From Elysia chlorotica (taxonomy: Eukaryota; Mollusca; Gastropoda; Plakobranchidae): 64,000 nt of DNA. The DNA lies in contig RQTK01000345.1 of NCBI GenBank assembly GCA_003991915.1, forward strand, positions 162,726 to 226,725. The letters run 5' to 3'. Shown one piece after another: positions 23,961 to 37,116 of the stretch. The notes under the pieces are model-generated. The model was not told the DNA's origin, made no database searches, and was given only the letters and a program-made list of their open reading frames with translations. The number at the start of each line of letters is the position of its first letter. Position 1 is the first letter of the stretch. The position numbers and the translations under genes were made by a program.

Positions 23961-24440
23961 GTCCCTGTTTGAACTCGCATATCGATACCCTATAAACCTA
24001 CACAAGGCACCCTGGTTTGATACAAGTCAATGATAAAGCAATTCCTGTTTGAACTCGCATATCGATACCCTAAGAACCTACACAAGGCACCCTGGTTTGA
24101 TACAAGTCGATGATAAAGCAATTCCTGTTTGAACTCGCATATCGATACCCTATAAACCTACACAAGGCACCCTGGTTTGATACAAGTCGATGATAAAGCA
24201 GTACCTGTTTGAACTCGCATATCGATACCCTAAGAACCTACACCAGGCACCCTGATTTGATACAAGTCAATGATAAAGCAATCCCTGTTTGAACTCGCAT
24301 ATCGATACCCTAAGTACCTACACCAGGCACCCTGGTTTGATACAAGTCAATGATAAAGCAATCCCTGTTTGAACTCGCATATCGATACCCTAAGTACCTA
24401 CACCAGGCATCCTGGTTTGATACAAGTCAATGATAAAGTA
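23961..24440 (+). repeat. 80-bp minisatellite, six copies
   Basis: Six head-to-tail units of exactly 80 bp begin at 23961, 24041, 24121, 24201, 24281 and 24361. Each starts with CCTGTTTGAACTCGCATATC and ends with TGATAAAGCA. Differences are a few substitutions (TATAAACC, AAGAACC or AAGTACC; CACAAGG or CACCAGG). No long open frame is supported. On the minus strand each unit holds GAGTTCAAACAGG, which resembles a tRNA-type B box. Confidence 0.98.
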
Positions 24441-27306
24441 GTCACGAACTTGAATTAACAGACAAAAAAAAAAAACCAACGCAAGTTGGTGATTGCTTCA
24501 CTATTTATCATTTACCCTGCGGCTTAGTTGATCCTTGAACTTCAAATATTTTGTACTGTTTCGAGAGTTGTTATTTAGACACTCTATAATAATATTAAAT
24601 ATATGACATGCTTGTTACAAGTACATGGCTTTGACCTCTAAGCGTGGTAGATGCATTAGTAATTTTACTCACTTTTTATTGCCTGGAAAGAAGGCATAAT
24701 TAAAAAGAAAAACCAAGAATCTAAGTGTCTGATTTGGATGTGTAGGTATTCTTTGTAAGTGATCAGGCAAAATGCATTGAGCGAGCCTAAAATCCGAAAG
24801 TTAATATTATTGTCACTGCAACCTAGATTTTTCGATCCTATCTCATTTAAATAATGCTCATTTTAAATAAACATAAACCTTGAATGGCATCCGATTTTAA
24901 TCTGCCCAGGGCGGGTGTCTTTTTCTGGATCACTTACTTGATTTTTTGAAAATACATTCATAAATACAGTTCCCGGTATTTTATGCGGTAAGTTTAAGTG
25001 TTGCATTGATTACATATTATATCTAAATGAGATATTGTTACATGTAGTTGTTTTTCATCCAGTCAACTGTATGGTAATCTCATATATTTTTCGGTGTCTC
25101 AGTACTACAGCCTATAACCTATCTAGTCTAACTTTTAACACACCATATCTATATTACAAAAAAAATATAGCTCAATTTTTTCTCACCTCTACAGGATTAA
25201 CAACAGCGCCGAACTTCTTGAAGTTTTGCATGAATGTAGATCTACTTTTCGTTCACTACACTGGCACCAGTCCTTAAGAAATCAAGTTGTTTCTATTAAT
25301 TTATTAAACAAAAGAAACTAAACTTTGCGGTCCACTTATTATATTAAAGTTGAGTACATCTTTTTTAAAATAAACCTACCTGAGATTTATGTGTGAGTTA
25401 TGGAAACTTGAGTTGTGTTCAACAGTAAGGAGCATTTCAATAATCCCATACTTAGCCAGTCTTTTTGACGATTAGTGTCATAATTTTCTACCATGGTCAG
25501 TAAACACAATTGTATGGCAGTTTTTCTGTCTCTGTCACACAAAAATTATTTTAATTTTACACACCTTTTGTTTTACAGGAAAATAGTGTGGATGCGTTAA
25601 AATACTAGGATCCTGCAGATCTTTTTGACTTAATGTCTGTTCGTTCCCGAAACGTTCCACGGTACTCATTTTGGATTCCCATTTCTAGGCCTAGACATCT
25701 AGGCTTAATCTTTCAAAAATTTTGCTTAACAGCTTATCAGCTTATATCCTTTCTCCGCATTCTGCTCATTTGCTTTCCGATTCTGGATCGATGTCAGTAT
25801 GAGGTCACACTTCTTGAACACTACTTTATGGTATCTTTTCTTTCTCTGCTAACAACAAAAAATCAATCGGCAATGTTTGTTTTTTTTGTCTTTTAAATTT
25901 TTTGCTTAGTAGCAGCTGTTCGTCTCCGTTATGGAACACGCTCCTTTATTCACCCGATGCCGGATTATTACTGTCATCAGACTGAATACGACCATGCTCA
26001 TGAAACATTCTCAAATTGTTATATTTTAAAATTATTTTTGTTTATCTATGTCCATGTTTCTACTCTCTTGGTGGGCATATTTCATGCTACATTTGTTTAA
26101 TTATTCTCTTTACGGGTACTACAATAATTTGATGATAGCAAAGAACTCTACAACATTTATTTCAATCTTTAAAAATCTGCACTTAGTGCAGAAAACAATT
26201 TGTTCATGTAACAAGTGAAAAAACTTACAAAGAAGTGCTAAGAGATAAAGAAAAAATGCAAACAGTAAACCATGAAACTTGCTTTAAGAATTTCCACATT
26301 TACTCACTTTTGAATAGCCATAATGTCGTTTTAATTTAGCGATGACTTAAAATCAGACCATGCAGAGGAGAGCTGAAAACCCTACAAAGCAATTTTTTGC
26401 ACACGAGAAAATTTACTGTATCTTGAAACACCGATATCTTCTCTCTTTGTAATCTTTTGGTAGCTTATCTGCTTTCGCTCTACTGTATGACGGAGATGGC
26501 GGTAACATTAGTTTGCAAGATTATCATAGTTCACTAGATACAATGGCAGAATCATAGTAATCGTTAAATTTTAGACCATGTCAAATGTCTGAGACAAATG
26601 CACAATTGATCAAAGCGAGACATTGTGTGTAGACATGCTTCGCTCTAGATATTTTTTTTCACTTTAAGTTAACATCTCATCTCATCGTGAAAGGTTATCA
26701 CAATCGTCTGTAAAGAACACATTATAGCACCGTTGTGGCTGAACCATAGATTCAGTTGTTCGTGCATTCAAGCATCTCTTTCATAGAATTTTCTTTTATC
26801 TTGACGCTGATAAAACAAATATGATCCAATCGTTATTGCAGCACTAAACTCGGCGTGTCGCCGTTCTTTTAATAGCGAGTTCGTACTGGATAAACAATGG
26901 AGTTGATCAAGCGTACCCTCTGCACAGGCGAAATGCTTATTGGTTCCGCGATGTTGTTGTTTTTTGTTCCGTGCACTCATGAAACTGGTCCTCTATGCAG
27001 TAAATTCGACAGGGCCAGGCCGGAAATTAATGTTTACGACTGCACGTCAGTGCGCAATAGAAACTACATTCATGGGAAAGTGGTTCTGAACAGCGGCTCT
27101 TGTGCGTTGGTGTGTGTAATGTATGTGTATGTGTGTATGTGTATATTATTTGTCGTAATCAAGTTGGCTCGAAAGAGCTGTCGGTCTTTTCCCCACCAAT
27201 TTTTTAAGGATAACATTTTAATTGATTGGTAGAATAGGTTGTGGCACAGGGAAAATATCATTGAAATCATGAAAAAGATAAAGAGGCATGCCGGTAATGA
27301 TTCATT

Positions 27307-27377
<71 letters not shown>

Positions 27378-29054
27378 CGAGAGAGAAAGAGAGAGAGAGG
27401 TTAGAAAGCAAAACATAGAGAATGGGAGAGCTTGTCAGATCAAAGACAAGAAGATAGCCGAACGGATGAAGAGGAACGACACTTTCGTTTAATCTCTATA
27501 ATACAGGAGTCAGTTAAAACAAAGCAATTTTTTTCTTAAGCATATTCCACGATACACAGAAAAGCAATGTTACATGGGTAATAGTCAAAGATTATTTTAC
27601 ATCAAATGGTATTGGAACAATGGAAACGAGGATTGTTCCAGAAGATAATATGATATAAATCGGCACTTTCAAAGCCAGCTTTTCATTGCCTTCAAAAAGG
27701 GCAAAGAAAGATATACTCATTAGTTTCGTATAGCAACATTTTAAAACCCTTTTATTTTGGTTTTAAAAAAGCCACAGCTATAGATATACTCATGAAATTC
27801 CACGATGAGTGCTTTAAAAAATAGGTGCTACATTGTTCATAGAAGGAAAAAATACAACCTCCATTGGGCGCTTTGTGCAGGGCGCCCTGTCGGTAACGGA
27901 AATCGAAAACAATGATATAATTCCCATAGAAATATTGCACAGAATCCTAGGTTGCTGCCGCTTCTACTGAGGAAGGAAGCTCCCGAAAAGTAAATACAAG
28001 TCCGAAATGCCTCTAGACAAAAATCGATTGTTATCGACAAGCGAACAACAAGAGAACTGAGCTGCCGCCGCCTGCCCCGAGCGACCTCAATATGGACGTA
28101 AGAGTCGCTTCATTGCGACCAGCATTACGTTCTGTACCCCTGGGTCGCCACGCAATTCACAAAGTTAATGGGATTTTCAACTACTTTTTAAACCATTTTG
28201 AGAGATTTTAGGAGTCGGCAATTTACTTTTAAACTTTCCTTTTTCCAGCATATGCTCTAAAACGTTTTGCAGCGGTGTAAAAATTCATGCGCGATGACGT
28301 TAAAGTACATATTAGGCACTTTAAATATTTTTCAAAGATATTCCATATTTGTATCATGACCATTAAAAGGTTTTAAAAAACATGTTATAGTAAATTATGA
28401 GCGTTTATAGTTCGCATTACATAAATTCGTGCTGTAAATGCTATGAAGCTATTTTTGTTTCAACTGATTGGTTCATAAAACAAGAAGTTGTTTATGCTTA
28501 TCTAAATAAAGCTCGAATATGATGGAGACGTAAATGCAGGAAATCAACAGTACTGTAAAAGTCACGAGTTCTGCACCGTATTATTTCAAACACAATTTTA
28601 GTAAAATGTACCCTTATGACATGCCTTTTTAAAGTAAATTCAGGGTATAAATTACAAACATTTCTGTCAAGCAATAATCACTATTAATAATTAAAACAAA
28701 AGATCCATTTCATTATTTTTTTTACATCTTAGTAAAGGTATTTTAGAACAAACAGTTTTAATTTTTTTAACGGTTACATGATTTCTCTAATTGAGGAGCA
28801 AACATTTAGTTTTTAAGGAGGATAATATCAGCAATAAAACTAATAACATTAGTATTTCTAGCTTTGAAGGAAAGCAGGACTCGTAACTATAGTTTTCGAA
28901 AAACTAAGGTCGAAATTTTAATGATTTCTAATTCGAGAGATATTAGAATTAAAATAATCAAACATTGCTTCTTATTCCAAACTCTTTCTCTTCCAACTAT
29001 TCACAGTCCCCTTTCTCGTTCTCCTAAAATATACCTGACTCTCATACACACGTA
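24441..29054. other. Long non-coding stretch with no recognised gene
   Basis: AT-rich. The only simple repeat of note is the GA run at 27310-27400. Frames at 25035, 25633, 26897 and 27837 show no domain. A GC-richer patch at 28060-28160 (GCCGCCGCCTGCCCCGAG) has no recognised exon. Confidence 0.5.
27309..27400. repeat. GA microsatellite
   Basis: (GA)n with AAAGA and GCGA interruptions. Confidence 0.95.
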
Positions 29055-29302
<248 letters not shown>

Positions 29303-30162
29303 GGGAAGCAGGAGGAAGAGGAGCAGGAGCAGGAGAAGGTGGAGAAAGAGGAGTAACCGAAGTAATAGTTATATGAACAATGTATTATATATAATAGTTA
29401 ACTATTTGTGTTTCTGAATGTCGTTCGCATAGTTAAACGACACTCCCACAGTATGCGATCTTTAGATCAGCATCCAACAATTTCTAAGGCACTGTCTTAC
29501 CTAGGTTGGCCAAACAAGCTGAAACTGTTACATTTGCACCCGAGTTTCAACTATGGTAAGCTGAATATCGATTTTTAACTATTTTGCAATGTGCTCAGTA
29601 TGGTGATACCCCGATCAAAGTAGTAAGTTATATTTCGGTGATAATGGCAGATAATAGACAGTCATGCTTCAATAGCACGACAAGTGATACTTAAGGTAGC
29701 GACATTGACTTCTCTTTGACCAGAACTGTCATGCAAATGTATTGGGTGAATGCAGTTATATTTCTACTTTTTTTTCAACAAGCCGCGGGACCTTCCGAAA
29801 AGGCCCAAAGAGGCGTGAGCCGTTTGGGCTGAACTTACTTTTAGTTTAGATCGAGAAGCCCATTTATTGCCAACAATTAATATTATAATGGGAATTATCT
29901 TGACATTGTTGCTTTTCTTTTACAACTATTAACACTATCATCATATCATCAGCCATCACTACATCAATTACTGCAACAGTCATTTATACCACGCAAACCG
30001 TTTGTAGTACCACTGCTATTTTTACTCTCAAGGCGATTGTGTTACTCTGTGTCGTCACTAGATATCTTTTTTTAAATTGGAATGTATGCAACAAACCAAT
30101 TATGCGGACAAAGAGTTATTTCCACAGCACTGAGTGGATGGCCTTACCTTGACTTTTAATCG

Positions 30163-30166
<4 letters not shown>
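29303..30166. other. Non-coding, nothing recognised
   Basis: AT-rich. There is a loose CATCA/ATCA-rich patch at 29935-29980. Confidence 0.45.
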
Positions 30167-30259
<93 letters not shown>

Positions 30260-30270
30260 CTATCTATCTA
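30167..30270. repeat. CT microsatellite with CTAT tail
   Basis: About 35 CT units, then seven to eight CTAT units. Confidence 0.97.
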
Positions 30271-30479
30271 TTTCCGGGTTTAACGTCTCTTAGGTTCCCC
30301 TGAGGGATTCTATACGACAATTTAGTTTTAATCCGCCCGTTTATTGGCTTTTAAGGGGAATCGTAATAAGGTAGTGAGCATGAAATCTGTAAATCATAAA
30401 CGCGTACATACAGAGGCGAAGATGTGAGAGACGAGAAGAGCGAGCGAGCAAGAAAGAAATCAGAAAGAAAAAGATAAGG

Positions 30480-30493
30480 AGAGAGTGAGTGAC

Positions 30494-30566
<73 letters not shown>
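30480..30566. repeat. GAAA/GA microsatellite
   Basis: (GAAA)n followed by (GA)n. Confidence 0.93.
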
Positions 30567-30568
<2 letters not shown>

Positions 30569-31743
30569 AGAAGGAGGACAGATTGGGATTGATACAAGCG
30601 GCGATATGCAGTCACGGACAAAAATGCAAGAGACATAGACTAGATTTTTTCAGCAAAAAAACGGCTTGATAAATAAGGGTGGGTGAGGATGAAGAAAATA
30701 AAGATAAGGTCCTCATTACATTTCAGTAAAGACTAAAAAAAGATACAGGTAATGACGAGAAGGAGTAAAAACACACACCGTCGATACTGCATAGTAGATT
30801 AAATTCAGTGACATACAACAGAAAACAACAATGGCCTAGGACCTAGGCGTACATAACTAGAACCTATCAGCCTAGGACCCATTTGTTTAATCCATTATTA
30901 TGCAATGCTGGAAAAACAGTAATGCAATGGCACATTTCAGTTTGCAGAACAAAAACACGCGCGATCGACAAATCGAAGCCTGTGCACGCATGAGAAAGAA
31001 ATACAATCGTTGGATTTGAACGAGGTCCACATTTTGTTCAAGCCCCTACGTCCAAGCTTAGAGAGTGGTAATTACACATTGTGTAACCTGCTCCAGCTGT
31101 TCAAGTTCTGTTGAAATACACTCAGCCTCAATGAAATATTCGGTTCCCAATAATGGACGCAGTCATTATGAACTTTTCAACCTGTTCGGCGCGTGCCACA
31201 CAAAAGGCATAAGAGTATTAAATTGACAAGGTGCTATTTTGCAATGATGGTGAGAGAATAGGTTTAGCCCTTAAAAACACGTGTCAACCAATTTTTACTT
31301 TAAGGTATGGAAATGATGATACAAACACAAACTGACACTAAAAACCAACTATAGAATTTTAGAGAGGCATGAGGAAAGCTTGATAGTAAGAGGATAAAGG
31401 TAGAAAATGAAATAATTCATTGAAACATAAATAAGTGGGCGGTACAATAATAAACGTACAATAATAAAATTCAGAGAAGGTGAAATAGCGACAACGAGAG
31501 AGAGATAGAGAGAGAGATATAATATATAATTATGTATATAAAAAGAGATCGAGACAGTGACAGAGACAGACAGAGAGACAGACAGGCAGGCAAACAGACT
31601 GAGATAGAGATAGATAGAGGGGGGTGGGGGCGGGAGACAGAGAAACTAGAGAACATCTGCGTAGATCAGTTTATTGTGGATCTAATATTAATTTCTTTTT
31701 CTTGTCACCTTGAAGTTTTAAAGCAATTATCAAAGACCATAAA
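30567..31743. other. Non-coding, with a small GA/GACA patch
   Basis: A GA/GACA/GATAGA patch occurs at 31494-31640. Nothing else is recognised. Confidence 0.45.
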
Positions 31744-31840
31744 TTTATACTGTTTCGAGTACGAAGATGCAGAGGTCTATTAGGCATAGTACTATTATCA
31801 CTACTAGACCTCTACATCTTCGCATTCGAAACAGTATAAA
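31744..31840. repeat. Fold-back (hairpin) with 36-bp arms
   Basis: The left arm at 31744-31779 (TTTATACTGTTTCGAGTACG and on) pairs with the right arm at 31805-31840. 33 of 36 positions match, around a 25-base loop. All three differences are transitions. It could be a MITE remnant, a recent fold-back or a small-RNA hairpin. Confidence 0.9.
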
Positions 31841-32099
31841 ATAGAAAATCCCACAATTCATTTACAATCCTATGAAAATGTTTGAGCCAATATTATAACG
31901 AAAGAGTGAAAGTAAAGACGAACCGCCATTAACCAGTGCAGATCTGTGTACAAATTTAAAATCCTCAACGAATGTCACTCCTCTCAAATGGTCGCAACAA
32001 GTAGGAAATGATTGTCCTTGTAGCACACGAACATTTCCTTTCGATTGAGCAATTTACAACAGCAGGAATGGCGTCAAAAGGAACAAACACGATGGGGTG

Positions 32100-32930
32100 A
32101 ACACAACACGCCCAGTTGTAGAAACATTAACAAAACAAGAGAAAGCGTAGCGGGCGCACCAGCCTTCCCCTGCCGAGGACACTGCAGACTGGCAACCCGC
32201 GCTGGAATCGCCAAACCCCATGTAGACCCATCGCACTTCTCCCCATCTTAAATTTGCGGCACGAGTACAGTATCAAACTTAGATGAGGAGAATGTTGTTG
32301 GGAAGGAAAGGACGGTTTCGTATGAAAAAGAGAAAATAAAGAAGAATTGGGAAGGGGCACTGGGGGTGATTGGAACTGCTTGCCAGCAATCGATGCTGGC
32401 GAATTGCCCATACGAATACGACCCCATCGCATCTCATGTGGACCACTCTCCCTCCGCATTTGTTGCCCTCTCCCAGCCGGTTTGCCCATCCCTCCTCGAC
32501 TCACGCGGAGACGGTCCCATTACCCCACCCTCTCTTCATTTTTCTACTCACCGGGTTAGGCTTGTCGAAGCCCCTCTCCCCCCTCTCTCCCTCCCTTCCT
32601 CTCTATCCGATGTGAGGCAAGCCCAAGTGATCAGTGTCTGTTGCTCTTACGAGCTCCAGATCCCAGGATCTATCGCGTATTCCCAGAGTCCCTGTCAGAG
32701 AAGCCGTGCCAGGTTCCGGCCCACTGAGACCAGCCCGGCCAGGACAGAACTAAAAAAGGACCCTGCCAGGACGGGGCTGTGTGCGGGCCGGGGGCAGAGC
32801 TGGAGGGGTGCGCTCAGGTCGGGCTTCAATCTAGCACGAGGATACCGTGCCTGTTGGGTGGGGATTGGAGAGGATGATGGTGCATTGCAACCACTAGTTG
32901 AAAAAAAAAATAACAGAAGAAATCAATAGT
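32100..32930. other. GC-rich block, unrecognised
   Basis: This is the longest GC-elevated stretch in the window, with overlapping open frames on both strands (for example 32366-32929 plus and 32127-32504 minus). None shows a protein domain I know. It may be an old repeat, an unmethylated CpG region or an unrecognised exon. Confidence 0.3.
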
Positions 32931-33490
32931 GGGCGCTAAAGCACAGACACGAAAAAAGAGAGAAGCAAGACAAATATTTTTGTGCAAAAATATTAGACGA
33001 GATAAACGTGGAGTTACAATGTAAACTTGGGTAATCTTGACGTAAATAAAGAGGGTTTGGACCTAAAGAGAATTAAAGCACCCTACATTTTACTGCTATG
33101 GGCAATAAAAGAGCAGGCGCAAAACATTTAAAACCAAAAACCTATTTTGGCAATTGATTTTATTTTCATCCTGTACTGCTAATTGAAAATTCCGGTTCTT
33201 ATTATAGATGTTGAAGGAGATGAGATTGAGGATTAATGTGGCTTCAAAAAATTCAATTTTTTCTGTTTCTGTTGTGGCTGTTTTCATGGTTTTTTTCTTT
33301 TCATTTTTTTCAGGTTTAATGTGTTTTTGTTCAAGTATTTTCATAATTTCTCGTTGTGTTAAATAATATAAGAAACAAAAGATAATTTCAAGATTAAATG
33401 ATCTTTCAATTCAGATTTTGTTCATGGAATATATTTTGTGCCACTCTTCAATAATTTGTGCATTCTGAATCTAAAATCATCATGGGTAGA
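32931..33490. other. Non-coding, AT-rich
   Basis: Nothing recognised. Confidence 0.45.
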
Positions 33491-33491
33491 T

Positions 33492-33588
33492 GGTACAAAC
33501 ATGACATAGCTTACGTCTCGTCATAAGCCTTCTTATTATTATATGTTACGACGAGACGTAAGCTACGTCTTGTTTGTGCATTGTACCC
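33492..33588. mobile_element. Hairpin MITE-like element
   Basis: The left arm ACAAACATGACATAGCTTAC plus GTCTCGTCATAA is the inverse of TTACGACGAGACGTAAGCTA plus CGTCTTGTTTGT. A loop of about 20 bases rich in ATTATT separates them. An outer GGTACAA / TTGTACC pair extends the stem. It shares the TAGCTTACG core with the ends of the element at 21980-22329. Confidence 0.7.
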
Positions 33589-34270
33589 CAGGTGTATTAT
33601 GGCAGCTTTGAAGTTTACCCATATTAATTATTTAGTGTTGCTATGCAAGTGTTGTTCTTGCTCTAACACAATCGTTACCAGCGCGCTAGCTCGGGGGTGA
33701 TCTCTTCTAACCGAGTAAACACAAAAACGCCACAAATAGATCGAGAGGCGGTCGTAAATGGTGGGTTGAAGGGTATAGGAAGATCATGTCATGCAAATGG
33801 GAGGAATCCTCAATAGAAACTCCTGCCTTGAAAACAAAAAGGGAGAGGGCGGGGTCAGTGATGACGTACATCCTGCCAGTGCGGCGGGTGTTGCGCGGCC
33901 ACTTCATGCACATAACACAGGCCCTGCGGTAAGGAGGCCATAGCAAACCGAATAGGATAGGTAAAGGAATATGTAACATCGTCCAATCATAGCTCTATCT
34001 TAGACATAAAGAGTCAATGAGCGATTAGAGATGTCCATGCTATATGGGCCTGGTTACGTCACCCGTTATCGTCGTGTAGATGCAAAGCCTGTGACGAGTC
34101 TCCCCGCCTGCAGGAACCCCAGCCCCAGACCGGCCCAGGTTTGTTCAACAAGACGCGAAATCCGGGCGCTCGCACCGGGTCACTTAATATCTGGCCATGT
34201 TTGTATTGATCTTCCTCTAAATCTCTTCATACGTGCATATTATTTTGTTGCAAACGGGTGAACAATAATA
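33589..34270. other. Non-coding, locally GC-rich
   Basis: GC-richer at 33840-33930 and 34090-34190. A minus-strand frame (33707-33979) has no recognisable domain. Confidence 0.35.
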
Positions 34271-34277
34271 TTATGGC

Positions 34278-34310
34278 GCAAAATGCTCAGTTGGTAGAGG
34301 CCCAGAAAGG
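34278..34310 (+). repeat. tRNA A-box-like fragment, possible SINE head
   Basis: GCTCAGTTGGTAGAGG resembles a tRNA D-arm/A box. No matching B box follows at the proper distance, so this is a decayed SINE head or chance. Confidence 0.3.
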
Positions 34311-34784
34311 AGAAAAGCAAAACATTTGGTGTACCTGTCATAGTACAGGGTTATCGGGGAAACTAGGGGACACAAAACGAACTAAAGATAACAAGGTATA
34401 AGTTGATGCAGACAATCGCTTTCAGTCAGATTAATTGGTCATCGATCCGGCCCCTTGGGCTCCTCCACTCTAAGAAGATATTAGGTCATCTTGGGTGCGT
34501 TGAAAATACTCAGAGTGTAATGTAATGGACTATACACTGATGAGTATGTGTTCTACTGCCTTGTTTTCAATTTGAATGATAATTATGTATGTCTATAATA
34601 TTAGGTGGGTCCATGTCTAGAAATTGTTGTAACAAAGAGTGCTTGATCACTCTGAATTTCTGATCATTATATCTCTCTTTTTGAAACATATTTAATGTTA
34701 CTTGAATAGTTGTACATAAGTTTAGTATACTCAATCGAACAATTCGGAATGAAATAAATTATATGTATTATTTGAATCGGAGAC

Positions 34785-34941
34785 AGTATAATGTAACAGG
34801 TTTAGATTGAAGTCAGGTTGTCCCCGCTCTGTATCTGTCTGGTAGCAGATATAACTACAAGAGGTTAGTCTTGGGACCCGTCTTCGGTATACACTAGTTT
34901 GTCATGTGATCGGGCGTTAAGAAACAAATCAACCAACCATC
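34785..34941 (+). mobile_element. SINE 3' part, diverged copy
   Basis: It follows the body of the full SINE at 55659-55912 block by block: AGTATAATGTAACAG, TGTCCCCGCTCTGTAT, GGTAGCAGATATAA, TTAGTCTTGGGACCCGTC and GGGCGTTAAGAAACAAATCA, ending with an ACCAACC tail. The tRNA-like head is missing. Confidence 0.7.
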
Positions 34942-35011
34942 AGCTATCGTTGCTCATTGCTCTTCCTGTCTCAGACAGTCACATTAAACTAACAAAGACG
35001 GCAGAGAGTAC

Positions 35012-35012
35012 G

Positions 35013-35055
<43 letters not shown>

Positions 35056-35090
35056 GAGAGATCGAGAGAGATAACGAAAGAAAGAGAGAG

Positions 35091-35131
<41 letters not shown>

Positions 35132-35143
35132 ACAGAGAGAGAG

Positions 35144-35184
<41 letters not shown>
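35012..35184. repeat. GA-rich microsatellite
   Basis: (GA)n broken by ATCGAGA, AACGAAA and ATACAGA units. Confidence 0.95.
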
Positions 35185-37040
35185 CTGAACAATCTAAAGA
35201 ACTCATATTGGTTTTTTTTTGTTTTTATTTTTTTTATTGAAGTAGACAACTAAATCCAATATCTGTACCCAGTTTAAAAGCTACCAAATTGTTTGGTGAC
35301 GTAAAATCGAACAGCGATAGAAAGCCATTTCATACAATTTCATTTCTGTTATTCCTTACGCTATATGTTACAAAGGACTTGAATTTGAAATGTTTTTTTT
35401 CGAGAGTCATCTATTTATGTACACAGAACTGTGGAAGTTTCTCTCAAGTGGTTATCCTTTATGGTGAGATATAAGAAAGACATTCAGTTTGTTTCAAGCG
35501 ATCAAGATTGTCTAAGGTACTGGGAAGAACTGAAATGAACCGATATATTTTTTAAAAAGACAAAACCCGAGAGCAAAACATCATTCTGATTTTGCGACCG
35601 TTTTAAAATAAGAAAGGTGAAATATTATAAAGATTCCAAAACTGCAGTTGAAATATGAAGTATTAGGGCAAAAAAAATAGAAAAACTTAATTTGTCTAGA
35701 CAATAACCGGAAGAAAGGAATTTTGCAACAGCGGAACAATTATTGAAAGAGCTAGTGGAGAAATAGTCATAGTTTTAGCCGGCCTTTTTTTTAGTGGTGA
35801 ACAATTTTCTCATACAATAAATGGCAAGTCAAATTAGCGGAGATGTTGACAGATAAGAGAAAGTTTTAAAACATCACGATTGGCAACAAAGAAAGGAATA
35901 AAAAAGACATTTTGACAGTCTTAACATTTGAGAGGGGAAACAGAGGAAAGAAACATTTTAAATAATGAACGTATTTTCTCAAAATGTGTAGAATATCTGG
36001 AGGGTTTTTTTTTTTGGGGGGGGGGGGGAGGGTATGGCAAAGAAGAAAGTTTCAAGCGTTTCAATACATGTTAAAAGCAGGCAAAAACCAAAGCCATGTT
36101 GATTATTGAAATAATTTAAAAAAAAAAACTTTTTTTAAATTGAGGAACAAAATAGGGGGGGGGGGGGTATTGCTAAAAGCTTTCATTGAGGTCAAAATAA
36201 TAGATTATTCTCTTATATATTATTTAATTTTCTTAAAATTGAACTTTCCTCAAAGATGTGGAAAAATTATTGTTACAGCAACAAAAATTTTTTTCTAACA
36301 CAGAAGCACTGCATTTACGCTGGATGTTAATATATAACATATATATAAGTATACTAGAAACTTGTCCAAAGACTGCGGCTGAGACATGATCTATTTTACA
36401 TTGTCCATTATCTCTTAGCTTATTCTGAAAGAACAAGACGAAAGTTTGCAGAATCATTATGAACAAGCAGTTGACACTCTTTTTTTTATTGTTTTTTTTT
36501 TGTTATTTTTTAACATGACAAAAAAAAACAATTTATTATATTTAATGAAGATGCTAAAACTGGACACAGAACTGGTTCATAGTGGTAAGCGGTTGATAAA
36601 TTGGTTTCAAATGCATCCAAAGTTTCCAAACCTTCATGTCACCCCCACAATCATGAGTGGGAAAGCTTCCTTAACAACGGATGTAGAGTGAAGAAACTCT
36701 GGATTATCCCTTTGGTCATGGCATCACCCAGGTATTACTCAACACGATCTTGGGGGCGTGCAAAAATAATTGAAAGTTCCCCTTGACACGCAATGTCAGT
36801 TTGCTATAGAAGGATTGCACAGACATGTCAGCAAGTCAGGACTCTCACATGTAATAATACCCTTGGGCAAAGCAGCGAATGTCTTGACCGACTATTTCTT
36901 GCTGAGATGAACAGAAAAATGACTGATGTTATTTTTAGCTTATTGTCAGGCTCATAGGTATGATCTCAATCAAAGTCCGTTGACACTGACTTTCTTGGGG
37001 AAAAAAGGGCAAAGACAATCAAAAGGCAACGCGTGAGATG
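35185..37040. other. Non-coding, AT-rich with T/G homopolymers
   Basis: It has T12-G13 at 36008-36030 and G13 at 36154-36167. Frames at 36446-36786 show no domain. Confidence 0.45.
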
Positions 37041-37041
37041 A

Positions 37042-37116
37042 TAGTCTTGGAACCCGTCCACGAAATAGCCTTGCCTCTGATGTTGGGCGATAAGAAACTA
37101 ACTCACTCACTCTCCT
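37042..37116 (+). mobile_element. SINE 3' fragment
   Basis: AGTCTTGGAACCCGTCCACG and AAATAGCC, then GTTGGGCGATAAGAAACTAA and CTCACTCACTC, match the end of the SINE family (CTTGGAGCCCGTCCAC, ATAGCC, GTTGGACGTTAAA) with an ACTCACTC-type tail. Confidence 0.7.

Noticed and set aside
23961-24440. CRISPR-like array of repeats
   Set aside because: The whole 80-bp unit is repeated with no variable spacers, in an animal genome.
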